DNA from: Sphingopyxis sp. H115
Lineage (GTDB): Bacteria; Pseudomonadota; Alphaproteobacteria; Sphingomonadales; Sphingomonadaceae
Assembly (NCBI RefSeq): GCF_001468465.1
Contig: NZ_LNSA01000006.1
Span: forward strand, 62,001 to 126,000
Length of the DNA stretch: 64,000 nt
Direction: 5' to 3'
Shown: piece by piece, positions 35,684 through 44,862 of the stretch
Layout: every line of letters begins with the position of its first letter
Position numbering within the stretch: the stretch's first letter is position 1
The notes under the pieces: model-generated
Databases searched by the model: none
What the model was told of the DNA's origin: nothing
The model's input: only the letters and a program-made list of their open reading frames with translations
Translations under genes and position numbers: made by a program

Positions 35684-36550
35684 CTAATTGTCCGAAGCCG
35701 TGCGCCACCCGAGGGTGATCGAGATGCGCCGATTGCGCGGATCGAATCGGTCGGACGGTACATAGGGCTCGCGATCGGCGACGCCTTCGATGCGCGCAAA
35801 GCGGCGCGAAGCGATGCCGCGATACTCGAGATAGTGGCGTGTGACCTCGGCGCGGTCGACCGACAGCCGCCAATTGTTCGTCCCCGATTTCGCCGACCAG
35901 GGCGCCGCGTCGGTGTGGCCGCGGATCATCACCTGGTTGCTCACTTCCGCAATCGGCTTCGCGACTTCGCCGAACAGGCGCGCGCCGGCAGGCGTCAGCT
36001 GGCTGGTCCCGATTACGAACATCGAGAAATCGGCATCGTCGACAACGTCGATGCGCAGCCCCTCCAGCGTTTCGGTGAAGCGCAGGTTCTCCGCGAGCCG
36101 CTTGAGCTCACTCTTGCTGTGGATGCGATCCTTCAGCGACTGGGCGAGCAGACGGAATTTCTTCGACTCGGCATCGCGTTCGCGGCCCGACGCCTCGCGC
36201 GGCCCGCCCACCGCATCGCGCGGGATCGTCATGGACCGCGTGCCCGTCTGCGCCGCACCATGCGGGTAGCGGTCGGCCGCCACCAGCGAATCGCCACCGA
36301 ACAATCCCGTCGAGCCTGCGCTGTCGGTTTTCGTCTGCACGATCGTCGGCGCGAAATAGTCGGCGAGCGCCTTGCGCTGCTTCTCGGTTGTCGCGCCAAG
36401 CAGCCACATCAGGAGGAAAAAGGCCATCATCGCGGTGACGAAGTCGGCGTAGGCGACCTTCCACGCACCGCCGTGATGACCGCCATGCGCTTCCTCGACG
36501 ATCTTCTTGACGATGATCGGGCGCGGCGGCGTGTTGGGACGCGCAGCCAT
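35684..36550 (-). CDS. motB: Flagellar stator protein MotB
   Basis: 288 residues. The single membrane helix carries proton-binding Asp36 (YADFVTAMMAFFLLMWLLG). A plug/linker region follows, then the OmpA-like peptidoglycan-binding domain (IRGHTDAAPW ... NWRLSVDRAEVTR). Overlaps motA by one base. The about 180-bp gap to flbD contains only short AT-rich stretches and a GCCAAATTGGC palindrome. Confidence 0.93.
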   Translation of the reverse strand: MAARPNTPPRPIIVKKIVEEAHGGHHGGAWKVAYADFVTAMMAFFLLMWLLGATTEKQRKALADYFAPTIVQTKTDSAGSTGLFGGDSLVAADRYPHGAAQTGTRSMTIPRDAVGGPREASGRERDAESKKFRLLAQSLKDRIHSKSELKRLAENLRFTETLEGLRIDVVDDADFSMFVIGTSQLTPAGARLFGEVAKPIAEVSNQVMIRGHTDAAPWSAKSGTNNWRLSVDRAEVTRHYLEYRGIASRRFARIEGVADREPYVPSDRFDPRNRRISITLGWRTASDN

Positions 36551-37413
36551 CAGCGACCTCGCATACCATCAAATACTTCGGCGAAGCTTGGCTGGTTGTG
36601 ATGGTCGACGCCCGAGCGCGCGGCCTCGATCACCAGTGGCTGCGGGTGGCCGTGGAGCGAGGCGACGATCAGCTGCTTCACCGTATGATAGATGGCGGCA
36701 TCGCTCTCGATCACCGTCTTGGCGCGCGTCGCGAACGGCCCGACAAGGCCGTAGGCGAGCAACACGCCGAGGAAGGTGCCGACAAGCGCCGAACCGATCA
36801 TCGCGCCGAGAATCTCGGGCGGCTTGTCGATCGAACCCATCGTCTTGACGACGCCGAGCACCGCCGCGACGATCCCGAGCGCGGGGAGCGCGTCGGCAAG
36901 GCTCTGGAGCCCCTCGGCGGGTTTCAGCGAATGGTGGCGGTGGTTTTTCAGGGCATTGTCCATGACGTCCTCGACCGCGTGCGGGTCGAGCGTGCCCGAC
37001 GACACGACGACGAGGCGCAGCGTGTCGCAGATCAGGTGGACGAGCGTGTCGTCCTTGAGCAGCTTGGGATATTGCTGGAATATCGGCGAGCTTTTCGGAT
37101 CCTCGATATGCGGCTCGACCGCGACGGGCCCCTCGGTGCGCATCATCTTCATCAGCGTCGAGACGAGCAGGATGCAATCGAGATAATCCTGCTTCTTATA
37201 CTGCGGCCCCTTGAACACCTTGCCGAGCCCGCCGGCGAGCGCCTTCAGGTCGGCTCCCGAATTGCCGATGATCAGCGACCCGATCGCCGCGCCCCCGATG
37301 ATCAGCATCTCGTGCGGCAGCGCGTGCATGACAGGGCCGAGGTTGCCCCCGGTCAGCGCGAAGCCCCCGAAGACCAGCAGGATCAGAACGACGATGCCGA
37401 TAACGGGAAACAT
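36550..37413 (-). CDS. motA: Flagellar stator protein MotA
   Basis: 287 residues, four membrane helices (two at each end) around a cytoplasmic loop. PHEMLIIGGAAIGSLI near the N-terminus and GTFLGVLLAYGLVGPFA in the C-terminal pair are typical. Forms the proton-driven stator with MotB. A sigma-28-like promoter lies about 70 bp upstream. Confidence 0.93.
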   Translation of the reverse strand: MFPVIGIVVLILLVFGGFALTGGNLGPVMHALPHEMLIIGGAAIGSLIIGNSGADLKALAGGLGKVFKGPQYKKQDYLDCILLVSTLMKMMRTEGPVAVEPHIEDPKSSPIFQQYPKLLKDDTLVHLICDTLRLVVVSSGTLDPHAVEDVMDNALKNHRHHSLKPAEGLQSLADALPALGIVAAVLGVVKTMGSIDKPPEILGAMIGSALVGTFLGVLLAYGLVGPFATRAKTVIESDAAIYHTVKQLIVASLHGHPQPLVIEAARSGVDHHNQPSFAEVFDGMRGR

Positions 37414-37482
37414 GTGCGCGAAACTCCATTGGGGACCCGGCTGTCGACACCGGCCCCCGCAAATTCAGGGACGTCATGATGA

Positions 37483-37509
37483 TTAACGGCAGCGGCCCCG
37501 CAAGATTGA
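37483..37509 (-). promoter_or_regulatory. Sigma-28 (FliA)-type promoter for motAB
   Basis: Read on the minus strand: TCAATCTT - 11 bases - GCCGTTAA, against TAAAGTTT-N11-GCCGATAA (5/8 and 7/8). Spacing is exact. It lies just beyond the flgL stop. Confidence 0.6.
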
Positions 37510-37515
37510 GGACCG

Positions 37516-38346
37516 TCAGCTCAAAATATCGAACAAGGTCTGCCGGTTGATCTTGGCGAAGGCCGCCTGCGCCGCCTGCAGCGTCAGATCCTGCGCGTGC
37601 AGCTGGGCGATCGCCTCTTCGAGATTGGTATCTTCGACCACCGAGCGCTCGTCCTTAAGCGTGATCCCGCGCGCCGCAAGACCGTCGCCGATGCGGTCAA
37701 GCCGCCCGCCCGCCAAGCCGATCTTGGCATGTTCGTCGGCGACGTGGCTGATCGCGGTATCGAGCGCGCCGAGCGATGCGTTCATCCCGGCCTTGTCGTT
37801 CGCCGCGACCGCCGCCGCCGCGTCGCGAATGCCGGTCGACAGGCTGTTGCCACCGACGACGAACACGTCGGCTGCCGACGGGACGGGCGCGAAGCTAACA
37901 TCCGAATCGAAGCGCATCACGCGCGCGGGGCCCGCGGCGAATACAGGCTCGCCGTTCGAATCGCGGGTGGCCGCCAGCGCGTCGAGCTGGTCGGCGATCG
38001 TCCCCAGTTCGGCGGCGATGGTCGCGCGGTCGGCCGGGTTCGCGGTATCGCTGGCTGCGGCAAGAGTCAGTTCGCGCGCGCGCGCCATCAGGTCGCTCGC
38101 CGACTTCATCACGCCATCGGCCTGCGACACCAGCGCCGAGGCCGAATTGACGTTCGCCGACCAGGCGGTCATGCTCGCCTGCGCGGTGCCGATGGTCGCG
38201 ATGCGGCGCGCCGCGACCGGATCGTCGGACATGCGGAGAAGTTTCTTGCCGCCCGAGATCTGGATCTGCGTCCGCTCGAGCGCGTCGGCGAGTTTCTGTT
38301 GGCGCGCGATTTCGCGCGTCATCCGGTTGCCCACAGCGTTGATCAT
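37516..38346 (-). CDS. flgL: Flagellar hook-associated protein 3 (FlgL)
   Basis: 276 residues. Flagellin-like N- and C-terminal helices (REIARQQKLADALERTQIQIS ... QAAFAKINRQTLFDIL). It joins the hook to the filament with FlgK. Last gene of the flg operon, 15 bp after flgK. Coverage of the variable middle is short. Confidence 0.9.
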   Translation of the reverse strand: MINAVGNRMTREIARQQKLADALERTQIQISGGKKLLRMSDDPVAARRIATIGTAQASMTAWSANVNSASALVSQADGVMKSASDLMARARELTLAAASDTANPADRATIAAELGTIADQLDALAATRDSNGEPVFAAGPARVMRFDSDVSFAPVPSAADVFVVGGNSLSTGIRDAAAAVAANDKAGMNASLGALDTAISHVADEHAKIGLAGGRLDRIGDGLAARGITLKDERSVVEDTNLEEAIAQLHAQDLTLQAAQAAFAKINRQTLFDILS

Positions 38347-38361
38347 GATCCGGCCCTTTCC

Positions 38362-39687
38362 CTAGAGCGAGCTAAGCAGCGTCTGCATCGTTTCACGCGC
38401 GACCTGGATCGTGCGCGCGGCGGCCGAATAGGCTTGCTGGAATCGCAGCAATTCGGCCGCCTCGGTGTCGAGATCGACCTGGCTGACCCCGTCGCGCGCG
38501 GCCGCCGACGCGTCGGCTCGCGTCGCCGCGGCGGCGTCCTGCGCACGCGCCGACGCCACTGTCTGCGCCTGCGAGGCCATGTGGCTCGACCAGCGTGCCT
38601 CGGGGTCGTTCGCCCCGCGCATCGTGCCGAACGCCAACATATTTCCGTTGCTGCCCGACGCGTCCGCAACCGCGACCTGGTCGGGCGTCAGCGCCGTCAC
38701 GGTCAGGGTCGCTGCGCTGGTGCCTGTGAAGAGCGGCTGGCCCGGATTGCCATTGGCATCGGTCCCGGCCTGGTGCGCGGCATTGAGCTGCGCGGCGAAA
38801 TCGGTGGCCATCGTGTCGAGCGCGGCGCGCTGGTCGGCGACATGGTTGGCGCCCTCCGCCAGCCCCGCGAGCGAGCCGGTCGAGATGGCGAGCGGCGATC
38901 CGCCGATGCTGAACGACAGGCGCCCGTCGGCGGCAGCGGTCACCGAAATCGGGTTCACCACGCCGCCGCCGACGAGCAGGTCGCCCGATCCGGCGGCGCG
39001 CAAGGTTACTGCGCCATTGCTATCGAAACTCGCGCTGACGCCCGCCTGCGACGATAATTTGTCGAGCAGCCGGTCGCGCTCGTCGAGCAGGCTTGCCTCG
39101 TTGGTCGATCCCGGTCGCGCCTTGCGCAGCCCGATGTTGATCTGTTCGAGTGCGCCCAGGTCGGTGTTGAACGTATCGACTTCGCTCGCGGCGGCACCTT
39201 CGATCCCCTCGCCCATCTTGTCGAGCTGGTTCGCCGCGGTGCGGAAGCCCGATGCGATATCATCGGCCGACTGGAGGAACTGCGCGCGCAGCGTCCGGTT
39301 CGACGGATCGGCGGTCAGCTGGTCGGCGGTCGTATAGAGGCTGGTGAGGCCGGTCTTGATGCCGTTCGTCTCGTCGCTCAAGGCGCCTTCGACCTTGTCG
39401 AGCCAGCTAAGCTTCGCCGCCGCGCGCTCCGAATCGCCCGATGTGATGCGCGAATCCTCGATCAGCCACGCATCGACCGACCGGTCGAGGCCGCGGATAT
39501 CGACGCCGCCGGGATTCGTGTTGCCACGATAGAAAATCGAGTTGCCGCCACCGACGGCCTCCATCATTTCGAGCCGCCGCCGGGCATAGCCGGGCGTCTG
39601 GGCGTTGGCGATATTGTCGCCGATCGTCGAGAGTGCGCGCGAATAGGCCTTGAGGCCGCTGTAGCCGATACCGAGCAGGTCGCTCAT
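38362..39687 (-). CDS. flgK: Flagellar hook-associated protein 1 (FlgK)
   Basis: 441 residues. N-terminal DLLGIGYSGLKAYSRALSTIG and IANAQTPGYARR, C-terminal LLRFQQAYSAAARTIQV, as in all FlgK. Shorter than the E. coli protein (547 aa), the loss being in the central domains. Start overlaps flgJ by 4 bp. Confidence 0.92.
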   Translation of the reverse strand: MSDLLGIGYSGLKAYSRALSTIGDNIANAQTPGYARRRLEMMEAVGGGNSIFYRGNTNPGGVDIRGLDRSVDAWLIEDSRITSGDSERAAAKLSWLDKVEGALSDETNGIKTGLTSLYTTADQLTADPSNRTLRAQFLQSADDIASGFRTAANQLDKMGEGIEGAAASEVDTFNTDLGALEQINIGLRKARPGSTNEASLLDERDRLLDKLSSQAGVSASFDSNGAVTLRAAGSGDLLVGGGVVNPISVTAAADGRLSFSIGGSPLAISTGSLAGLAEGANHVADQRAALDTMATDFAAQLNAAHQAGTDANGNPGQPLFTGTSAATLTVTALTPDQVAVADASGSNGNMLAFGTMRGANDPEARWSSHMASQAQTVASARAQDAAAATRADASAAARDGVSQVDLDTEAAELLRFQQAYSAAARTIQVARETMQTLLSSL

Positions 39688-39980
39688 TGCATGCCTCCGC
39701 CGATGCGGCCGCGAAACTGCCGCTCGACAAGGTCGGCGATGCCGAACTGGCGCATCGCAGCAAGACTGTCGGCGGTGCGCGCGTCGGCCATCTCGCGAAA
39801 ATTATCGGTGGCGCTCGACCCGAAAATGTCGTCGCCGAGCTTCGCCTGCCGCATCGACGCCATCAGCTGGCGAAGGATCACGGCCTCGAACGCCTCGGCC
39901 GCCTTGCGCAGCCCGCCGTCGCCGCCGCCGGCGGCGGCGGGCGTCGGGGAGGCACCGATCGAAGAAATGGAGCTCGTCAT
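39684..39980 (-). CDS. flgJ: Rod-binding protein FlgJ, N-terminal domain only
   Basis: 98 residues: just the rod-scaffold domain (KAAEAFEAVILRQLMASMR). The muramidase half of enterobacterial FlgJ is missing, as usual in alphaproteobacteria. A separate lytic transglycosylase encoded before flhA could supply that activity. Overlaps flgI and flgK by 4 bp each. Confidence 0.88.
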   Translation of the reverse strand: MTSSISSIGASPTPAAAGGGDGGLRKAAEAFEAVILRQLMASMRQAKLGDDIFGSSATDNFREMADARTADSLAAMRQFGIADLVERQFRGRIGGGMQ

Positions 39981-41086
39981 ATGATCACCAGTTCCGCAGT
40001 GAGCGCGCCGGCCTGGCTCAGCGCCTCGAGGATGGCGACGAGGTCGCCGGGAGGAACGCCCATGCGATTGATCGCATCGACGAGTTCGGAAAGCGAAGCA
40101 GTCGGCTGCACCAGCATCACCGGGCGATAATCTTCTTCGACGCTGATATCGCTCGACGGTTCGATGGCGGTCTGGCCGCGGCTGAACGGCGCGGGCTGGA
40201 CGACCGTCGGCGATTCCTTGATCGACACGCTCAGCTTGCCCTGCGTGACCGCCGCCGTGCCGACGCGGACCGCGCCGTTGATGACGACGGTGCCGGTGCG
40301 CGCGTTGACGATCACCTTGGCCGGCGGCTCGGCGCGCTGCACGCCCAGATTTTCGATCTGCGACATCAGCCGCATGCGTTCGTCGCCGTTGCCCGCCGCG
40401 CGGATCGCGATGCTCGCACCGTCGATCATCGACGCGGTGCCCGGGATCGCCGCGTTGATCGCGTCGGTGACGCGTTTCGCATTGGTCGCGTCGAACTGAT
40501 GGAGGTTGAAGGTCAGGTAGCTCGCCGAGGCAAAGCCGGTATCGACCGAGCGTTCGACCGTCGCGCCGCCGGCGATCCGGCCGCTCGACGGGACATTGAC
40601 GGTCAGCTTCGACCCGTCGGCGGCATCGACGCCGAGCCCGCCGATAACCAGATTGCCCTGCACCATCGCATAAATCTGGCCGTCCGCACCATAAAGCGGC
40701 GCGAGCACGAGCGTGCCGCCGCGCAAGGATTTCGCCTTGCCCATCGCCGACACGGTGACGTCAAGACGCTGGCCGGGCTTGGCAAAAGGCGGCAGCTCGG
40801 CGGTGATCATCACCGCCGCGGCATTTTTCAGCGCCGGGTTCACGCCGGGCGGCAGCGTCAGGCCAAAGCGCGACACCGCGCCCTTCATGCCGAGCGTCGA
40901 ATAATCGAGGCTGTCGTCGCCGGTCCCCGCGAGACCGACGACGATGCCATAGCCCGTTAATTGGTTGGCGCGCAGGCCCTGGAACTGGCCCATGTCCTTG
41001 ATACGTTCGGCCTGCGCCGGCGCCGCTAAGGCAAAGCTCGCCATCAGGAGCGCAAACAGAGTGAACAGGGTCGGCCGCTGGGTCAC
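39977..41086 (-). CDS. flgI: Flagellar P-ring protein FlgI
   Basis: 369 residues with a Sec signal peptide ending AAPAQA. Family blocks RIKDMGQFQGLRANQLTGYGI, VVGLAGTGDD and VTVSAMGKAKSLRGGTL are intact. Forms the periplasmic P ring around the rod with help from FlgA. Confidence 0.95.
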   Translation of the reverse strand: MTQRPTLFTLFALLMASFALAAPAQAERIKDMGQFQGLRANQLTGYGIVVGLAGTGDDSLDYSTLGMKGAVSRFGLTLPPGVNPALKNAAAVMITAELPPFAKPGQRLDVTVSAMGKAKSLRGGTLVLAPLYGADGQIYAMVQGNLVIGGLGVDAADGSKLTVNVPSSGRIAGGATVERSVDTGFASASYLTFNLHQFDATNAKRVTDAINAAIPGTASMIDGASIAIRAAGNGDERMRLMSQIENLGVQRAEPPAKVIVNARTGTVVINGAVRVGTAAVTQGKLSVSIKESPTVVQPAPFSRGQTAIEPSSDISVEEDYRPVMLVQPTASLSELVDAINRMGVPPGDLVAILEALSQAGALTAELVII

Positions 41087-41101
41087 GGAAAATTCCTCGG
41101 T

Positions 41102-41761
41102 TTAGAAGGGGCTGATGATCGAGAAGAAGCGCTGCAACCAGCCTTGCCGGCTCGCGCGGGCGATCTCGCCCTTGCCGACATAGCGAATGTGCGCGTTGGC
41201 GACGCGGGTCGACAGGATGCGGTTATCGGGGCTGATGTCGATCGCGCGAACGATGCCGGAGATCTGGACATGCTCGTCGCCGCGATTGAGCGTCAGAAAT
41301 TTCTCGCCCTTCACCAGCATCGTGCCGTTGGGATAGACGGCGGCAACGGTCACACTGACCTCGCCCGACAGCGCATTCGATTGCGACGCATTGCCCTTGC
41401 CGGCAAATTGCTGGCCGCCGCCCATCGCGATATCGCTCGGATTGAACAGCGACAGCGGGCCGGTGGCCGGCGGCGTCAGGCCGACGCTGCCGTCGCGCTG
41501 GGTGCCCGCGGCATTGCTTTTGGTCGCCGCGGTGCGTTCGACGAGCTGGATTGTGATAATGTCGCCGATCTGTCCGGCACGCCCACCCGACGTCAGCGGC
41601 ACGTAGGCGCCCTGAAAGATCGAACCGTTCGCCGGCGGCGGCGCCGGCGGCATCGGCATCGACACCGAAAAGGCATCGGGGGGCAGCTTGTCCTTCGCAT
41701 GCGCCATGACAGGCGCGAGCGCGAAAGCCAGCATCGCCAGCCTAGAGAGTCTGCGACGCAT
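41102..41761 (-). CDS. flgH: Flagellar L-ring protein FlgH, without lipobox cysteine
   Basis: 219 residues. The conserved core NGSIFQGAY, IGDIITIQLVERT and VLVKGE-type KGEKFLTLNRGDEHVQISGIVR identifies FlgH. FlgH is normally an outer-membrane lipoprotein, but the signal here ends APVMAHA-KDK with no Cys anywhere near. It would be cut by ordinary signal peptidase. Overlaps the end of flgG by 20 bp. Confidence 0.92.
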   Translation of the reverse strand: MRRRLSRLAMLAFALAPVMAHAKDKLPPDAFSVSMPMPPAPPPANGSIFQGAYVPLTSGGRAGQIGDIITIQLVERTAATKSNAAGTQRDGSVGLTPPATGPLSLFNPSDIAMGGGQQFAGKGNASQSNALSGEVSVTVAAVYPNGTMLVKGEKFLTLNRGDEHVQISGIVRAIDISPDNRILSTRVANAHIRYVGKGEIARASRQGWLQRFFSIISPF

Positions 41762-42527
41762 TTTTCATCATCTCGTCGGTCGCGGAGATCATCTTTGAAT
41801 TGACCTCATAAGCCCGCTGCGTCTCGATCATGTCGACGAGTTCCTCGACGACATTGACGTTTGATCCCTCGAGCATCCCGCCGCGAAGCGTGCCGCGGCC
41901 TTCCTCGCCCGCGCCGCCGACGAGCGGAGCGCCCGATGCCTGCGTCTCGACGAGCATGTTGCCGCCGATCGCCTGCAGCCCCGCGGGATTCGCGAAGCGT
42001 GCGATCTCGATCCGGCCGAGTTCGAGCGCGGTGCCGTCGGCGGCGGTCGCCGAGACGGTGCCGTCGAGCCCGATCGTCACATTGCTCGCGTCTTCGGGAA
42101 TCTGGATCGCGGGGGTCAGCGGTTTGCCGTCGGGGGTCACAATCGTGCCGTCGGGCGAGCGGCCGAAATTGCCCGCGCGGGTGTATCCGATGCGCCCGTC
42201 GGGCATTTCGACCTGAAAATAGCCGGCGCCATCGATCGCGACGTCGAGCCCGTTGCCCGTCGTCTGGAACGTGCCCTGCGTATCGATGCGCGCGGTCCCG
42301 TTGAGGGCGACACCGGTGCCGAGGTTGAGCCCGGTCGCATAGCGATTCTCCGCAGTCGAAGGCGCGCCCGCCTGCGTCATCATCTGATAGCTCAGCGTTT
42401 CGAAGCTGGCGCGGTCGCGCTTGAAGCCCGTGGTGTTCACGTTGGCGAGGTTGTTCGCGATCACCTGCATCCGGAAGCCCTGGGCATCCAGACCGGTCCG
42501 CGCGACGTGCAAGGCACCGATACTCAT
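41742..42527 (-). CDS. flgG: Flagellar distal rod protein FlgG
   Basis: 261 residues, normal length. ALHVARTGLDAQGFRMQVIANNLANVNTTGFKRDRASFETL at the N-terminus is the FlgG rod motif (shown here in part), and the C-terminus ends VELVDMIETQRAYEVNSK-like with MISATDEMM. Follows flgF by 12 bp. Confidence 0.95.
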   Translation of the reverse strand: MSIGALHVARTGLDAQGFRMQVIANNLANVNTTGFKRDRASFETLSYQMMTQAGAPSTAENRYATGLNLGTGVALNGTARIDTQGTFQTTGNGLDVAIDGAGYFQVEMPDGRIGYTRAGNFGRSPDGTIVTPDGKPLTPAIQIPEDASNVTIGLDGTVSATAADGTALELGRIEIARFANPAGLQAIGGNMLVETQASGAPLVGGAGEEGRGTLRGGMLEGSNVNVVEELVDMIETQRAYEVNSKMISATDEMMKNASQTL

Positions 42528-42539
42528 GTCATATTCTCC

Positions 42540-43283
42540 TTAACGGGGGAGCTGCATCAGGTTGGCGGTCGCGCTGTCCATGTCGCGCACGTCGCCGATC
42601 ATCTTCAATTGGGTATCCCAGCTGCGGCTCGCTTCGATCATCTCGACGAGCGCGGCGGTCGCGGTGACGTTCGATCCTTCGATCGAGCGGGTCAGCAGCC
42701 GCGCCTCGGGGTCGTCGGGCAATATGCCGCCCCCCTTCACGCGGAACAGACCATCGAGCCCCTTGGCGATATCCGACCCCGTCGGGGTCGCGAGGCGGAG
42801 CCGGTCGACTTCCTGCGGATTTTCGGCATCGCCGCCCTGCGGCACGATCCACACGCGGCCTTCCTGGTCGATGCTGATCGCGTCGGCGGGCGGGATCGTG
42901 ACCGGGCCCTGCGTTCCCTGAACGGGATTGCCGTCGCCGGTGGTGAGGAGGCCGCTCGGCGAAAGCTGCAAATCGCCGCGGCGCGTATAGGCCTCTTCAC
43001 CGTCCTTCGCCTGCACGACGAGCAAGGCATCGCCCTGCATCGCAATATCAAGGTCGCGGCCTGTCTGGGTGACGGTACCGGCGCGCATGTCGGCCCCAAG
43101 CACTTCCTCCGATGCCAGCGCACGCGCGTCGAGCCCGCCGCTGTCGAGCCACAAGGACTGCGCGTTGGCGATGTCGGCGCGGAAGCCCGGCGTCTGGGCG
43201 TTCGCCAGGTTGTTGGCGATCGCCGTCTGCCGCGACATGCTGCCCCGCATCGCGGCGAGGCTGGTATAGATGAGACGGTCCAT
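42540..43283 (-). CDS. flgF: Flagellar proximal rod protein FlgF
   Basis: 247 residues. N-terminal IYTSLAAMRGSMSRQTAIAN and NLANAQTPGFRADI; C-terminal VEMIEASRSWDTQLKMI. Lies between flgE and flgG as in other flg operons. Confidence 0.93.
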   Translation of the reverse strand: MDRLIYTSLAAMRGSMSRQTAIANNLANAQTPGFRADIANAQSLWLDSGGLDARALASEEVLGADMRAGTVTQTGRDLDIAMQGDALLVVQAKDGEEAYTRRGDLQLSPSGLLTTGDGNPVQGTQGPVTIPPADAISIDQEGRVWIVPQGGDAENPQEVDRLRLATPTGSDIAKGLDGLFRVKGGGILPDDPEARLLTRSIEGSNVTATAALVEMIEASRSWDTQLKMIGDVRDMDSATANLMQLPR

Positions 43284-43318
43284 CGGAAATCTCCCCGCAG
43301 GCAGCAGTCAGCAATGCG

Positions 43319-44146
43319 TCAGCGCATGCCGATGATCGTCTGGGTCAGCTGCGACGCGCCCTCGATCGCCTTGGCATTGGCCTGAAAATTGCGCTGCGCC
43401 GACATCAGCATCACCAGCTCCTCGGTGATGTCGACGTTCGAGCGTTCGAGCGCGCCCGAGCGAATCGCGCCCATCGGACCGTTGGTCGCTGCGTCGATCG
43501 TCGGTGCGCCACTTTCGCCCGTCGACTGCCAGTGTGCGTCGCCGGTCGGGCGCAGGCCCGACATGGTGGGAAACGTCGCCATCGCAACCTTGCCGAGCTT
43601 CTGGTCTTCGCCGTTCGCGAAGGTCGCGGTGACGAGGCCGTCGAGACCGATCGACACATTGACCAGCGCCGATGTCGGGTCCGACGGCGCGCCCTCGGGC
43701 AGGCGAAGGTCGAATGCGCCGGCCAGCGTGTTGTCGGTGACATTGCCGTCGACATCGACGGGCAGCAGCTGCAATTTCGCCCCGGTCGTGTCGATGACAT
43801 AGCGATCGGGGGTCGGTTCGAACGAGCCGTTGCGCGTGTAGGTCACCTGCTCGCGCGGCGGCTCGCCCTTGACGATGAACATGCCTTCGCCGACGATCGC
43901 GAGATCGAGCGTTTTTTCGCTCGCTTCGTACGACCCTTGCGTGAACTGCTGGGTGATGCCGTTGAGGCGCGTGCCCTGGCCCGCGATCGTCTTGGTCGAC
44001 TGCGTCGGCGACGAAGCAAAAATGTCGCCGAACTGCGCCTTGCTGCGCTTGAAGCCGATCGAGCCGGCGTTGGCGATATTGTTCGAGATGACCGACATGT
44101 CGGTCTGCGAGGCTTTGAGGCCCGAAAGCGAAGTGTAAAATGACAT
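43319..44146 (-). CDS. flgE: Flagellar hook protein FlgE, short form
   Basis: 275 residues. SFYTSLSGLKASQTDMSVIS and SNNIANAGSIGFKRSKAQF at the N-terminus and ELVMLMSAQRNFQANAKAIE at the C-terminus are diagnostic. The E. coli protein has 402; the missing part corresponds to the surface-exposed middle domain. Position after flgD supports FlgE rather than another rod protein. Confidence 0.9.
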   Translation of the reverse strand: MSFYTSLSGLKASQTDMSVISNNIANAGSIGFKRSKAQFGDIFASSPTQSTKTIAGQGTRLNGITQQFTQGSYEASEKTLDLAIVGEGMFIVKGEPPREQVTYTRNGSFEPTPDRYVIDTTGAKLQLLPVDVDGNVTDNTLAGAFDLRLPEGAPSDPTSALVNVSIGLDGLVTATFANGEDQKLGKVAMATFPTMSGLRPTGDAHWQSTGESGAPTIDAATNGPMGAIRSGALERSNVDITEELVMLMSAQRNFQANAKAIEGASQLTQTIIGMR

Positions 44147-44150
44147 GGAC

Positions 44151-44450
44151 TTATCCTTCCTGCGTGGTGGGGGTCGAGGGCGTTGCGGCCTTGATGTCCT
44201 GGAGCAGCTGGGTCTGCGCCGCGAGCTGCTCCGAAATCTGGGAAAGCACCGTGTTCGTTTCGCTGATGCCGGCGAGGCTCGAAAATTGCGCCATCTGCGC
44301 TACCATCTGCTGGTTATCGACCGGGTTGAACGGGTCCTGTTGCGACAGCTGCGCAGTCATCAGGCGCAGGAAGTCGCTCTGGTCCATCTGCTGGCTGGTG
44401 CCTTTTGGGTAGATCACGGGATTGTTGTTGGTGATGCTGTTGACGCTCAT
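44151..44450 (-). CDS. flgD: Hook-cap protein FlgD, truncated form
   Basis: 99 residues, only the N-terminal FlgD region (MDQSDFLRLMTAQLSQQDPF, QFSSLAGI). The usual C-terminal Tudor/Ig-like domains (E. coli 231 aa) are absent, and there is no remnant after the stop because flgE begins 4 bp on. A natural short version is likelier than a recent break. Confidence 0.88.
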   Translation of the reverse strand: MSVNSITNNNPVIYPKGTSQQMDQSDFLRLMTAQLSQQDPFNPVDNQQMVAQMAQFSSLAGISETNTVLSQISEQLAAQTQLLQDIKAATPSTPTTQEG

Positions 44451-44451
44451 C

Positions 44452-44862
44452 TTACTGTCCCATCCTGAGAGTTTCGTTGATCAGGCTCTTCGCGGTTTCG
44501 AGGACCTGGACATTGTTCTGATACTGGCGCGCGGTCTCGACCATCTCGACCATCTCGGCGGCGCTATCGACCGCGGCTTCCCAGACGTTGCCGTCGGCAT
44601 CGGCGAGCGGGTTCGACGGATCGTGGCGCTTCGACGGCGCCATTTTCGACGTCGTCACCTGATCGACCGCCACGGTCGCGCGACCCTGATCGTCCATCAC
44701 GGTACGAAAGACAGGTTTGAGCGAACGATAAGCGCCGGCCTCGCTACCCGCGGTGGTTCCCGCATTGGCAAGGTTCGATGCGGTCGCGTTCAGACGGACG
44801 AGCTGCGCCGACATCGCGCGACCGCTGATGTCGAAGACGGAGAAATTGCCGTTCATCGTCAT
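44452..44862 (-). CDS. flgC: Flagellar proximal rod protein FlgC
   Basis: 136 residues. FDISGRAMSAQLVRLNATAS, NLANAGTT and C-terminal ETARQYQNNVQVLETAKSLI. Overlaps flgB by 4 bp and ends 1 bp before flgD. Confidence 0.93.
   Translation of the reverse strand: MTMNGNFSVFDISGRAMSAQLVRLNATASNLANAGTTAGSEAGAYRSLKPVFRTVMDDQGRATVAVDQVTTSKMAPSKRHDPSNPLADADGNVWEAAVDSAAEMVEMVETARQYQNNVQVLETAKSLINETLRMGQ

Noticed and set aside
35672..35690. TTGGCACTAATTGTC as a fourth sigma-54 promoter
   Set aside because: The -12 GC is missing at the required spacing, and it would point into motB antisense.
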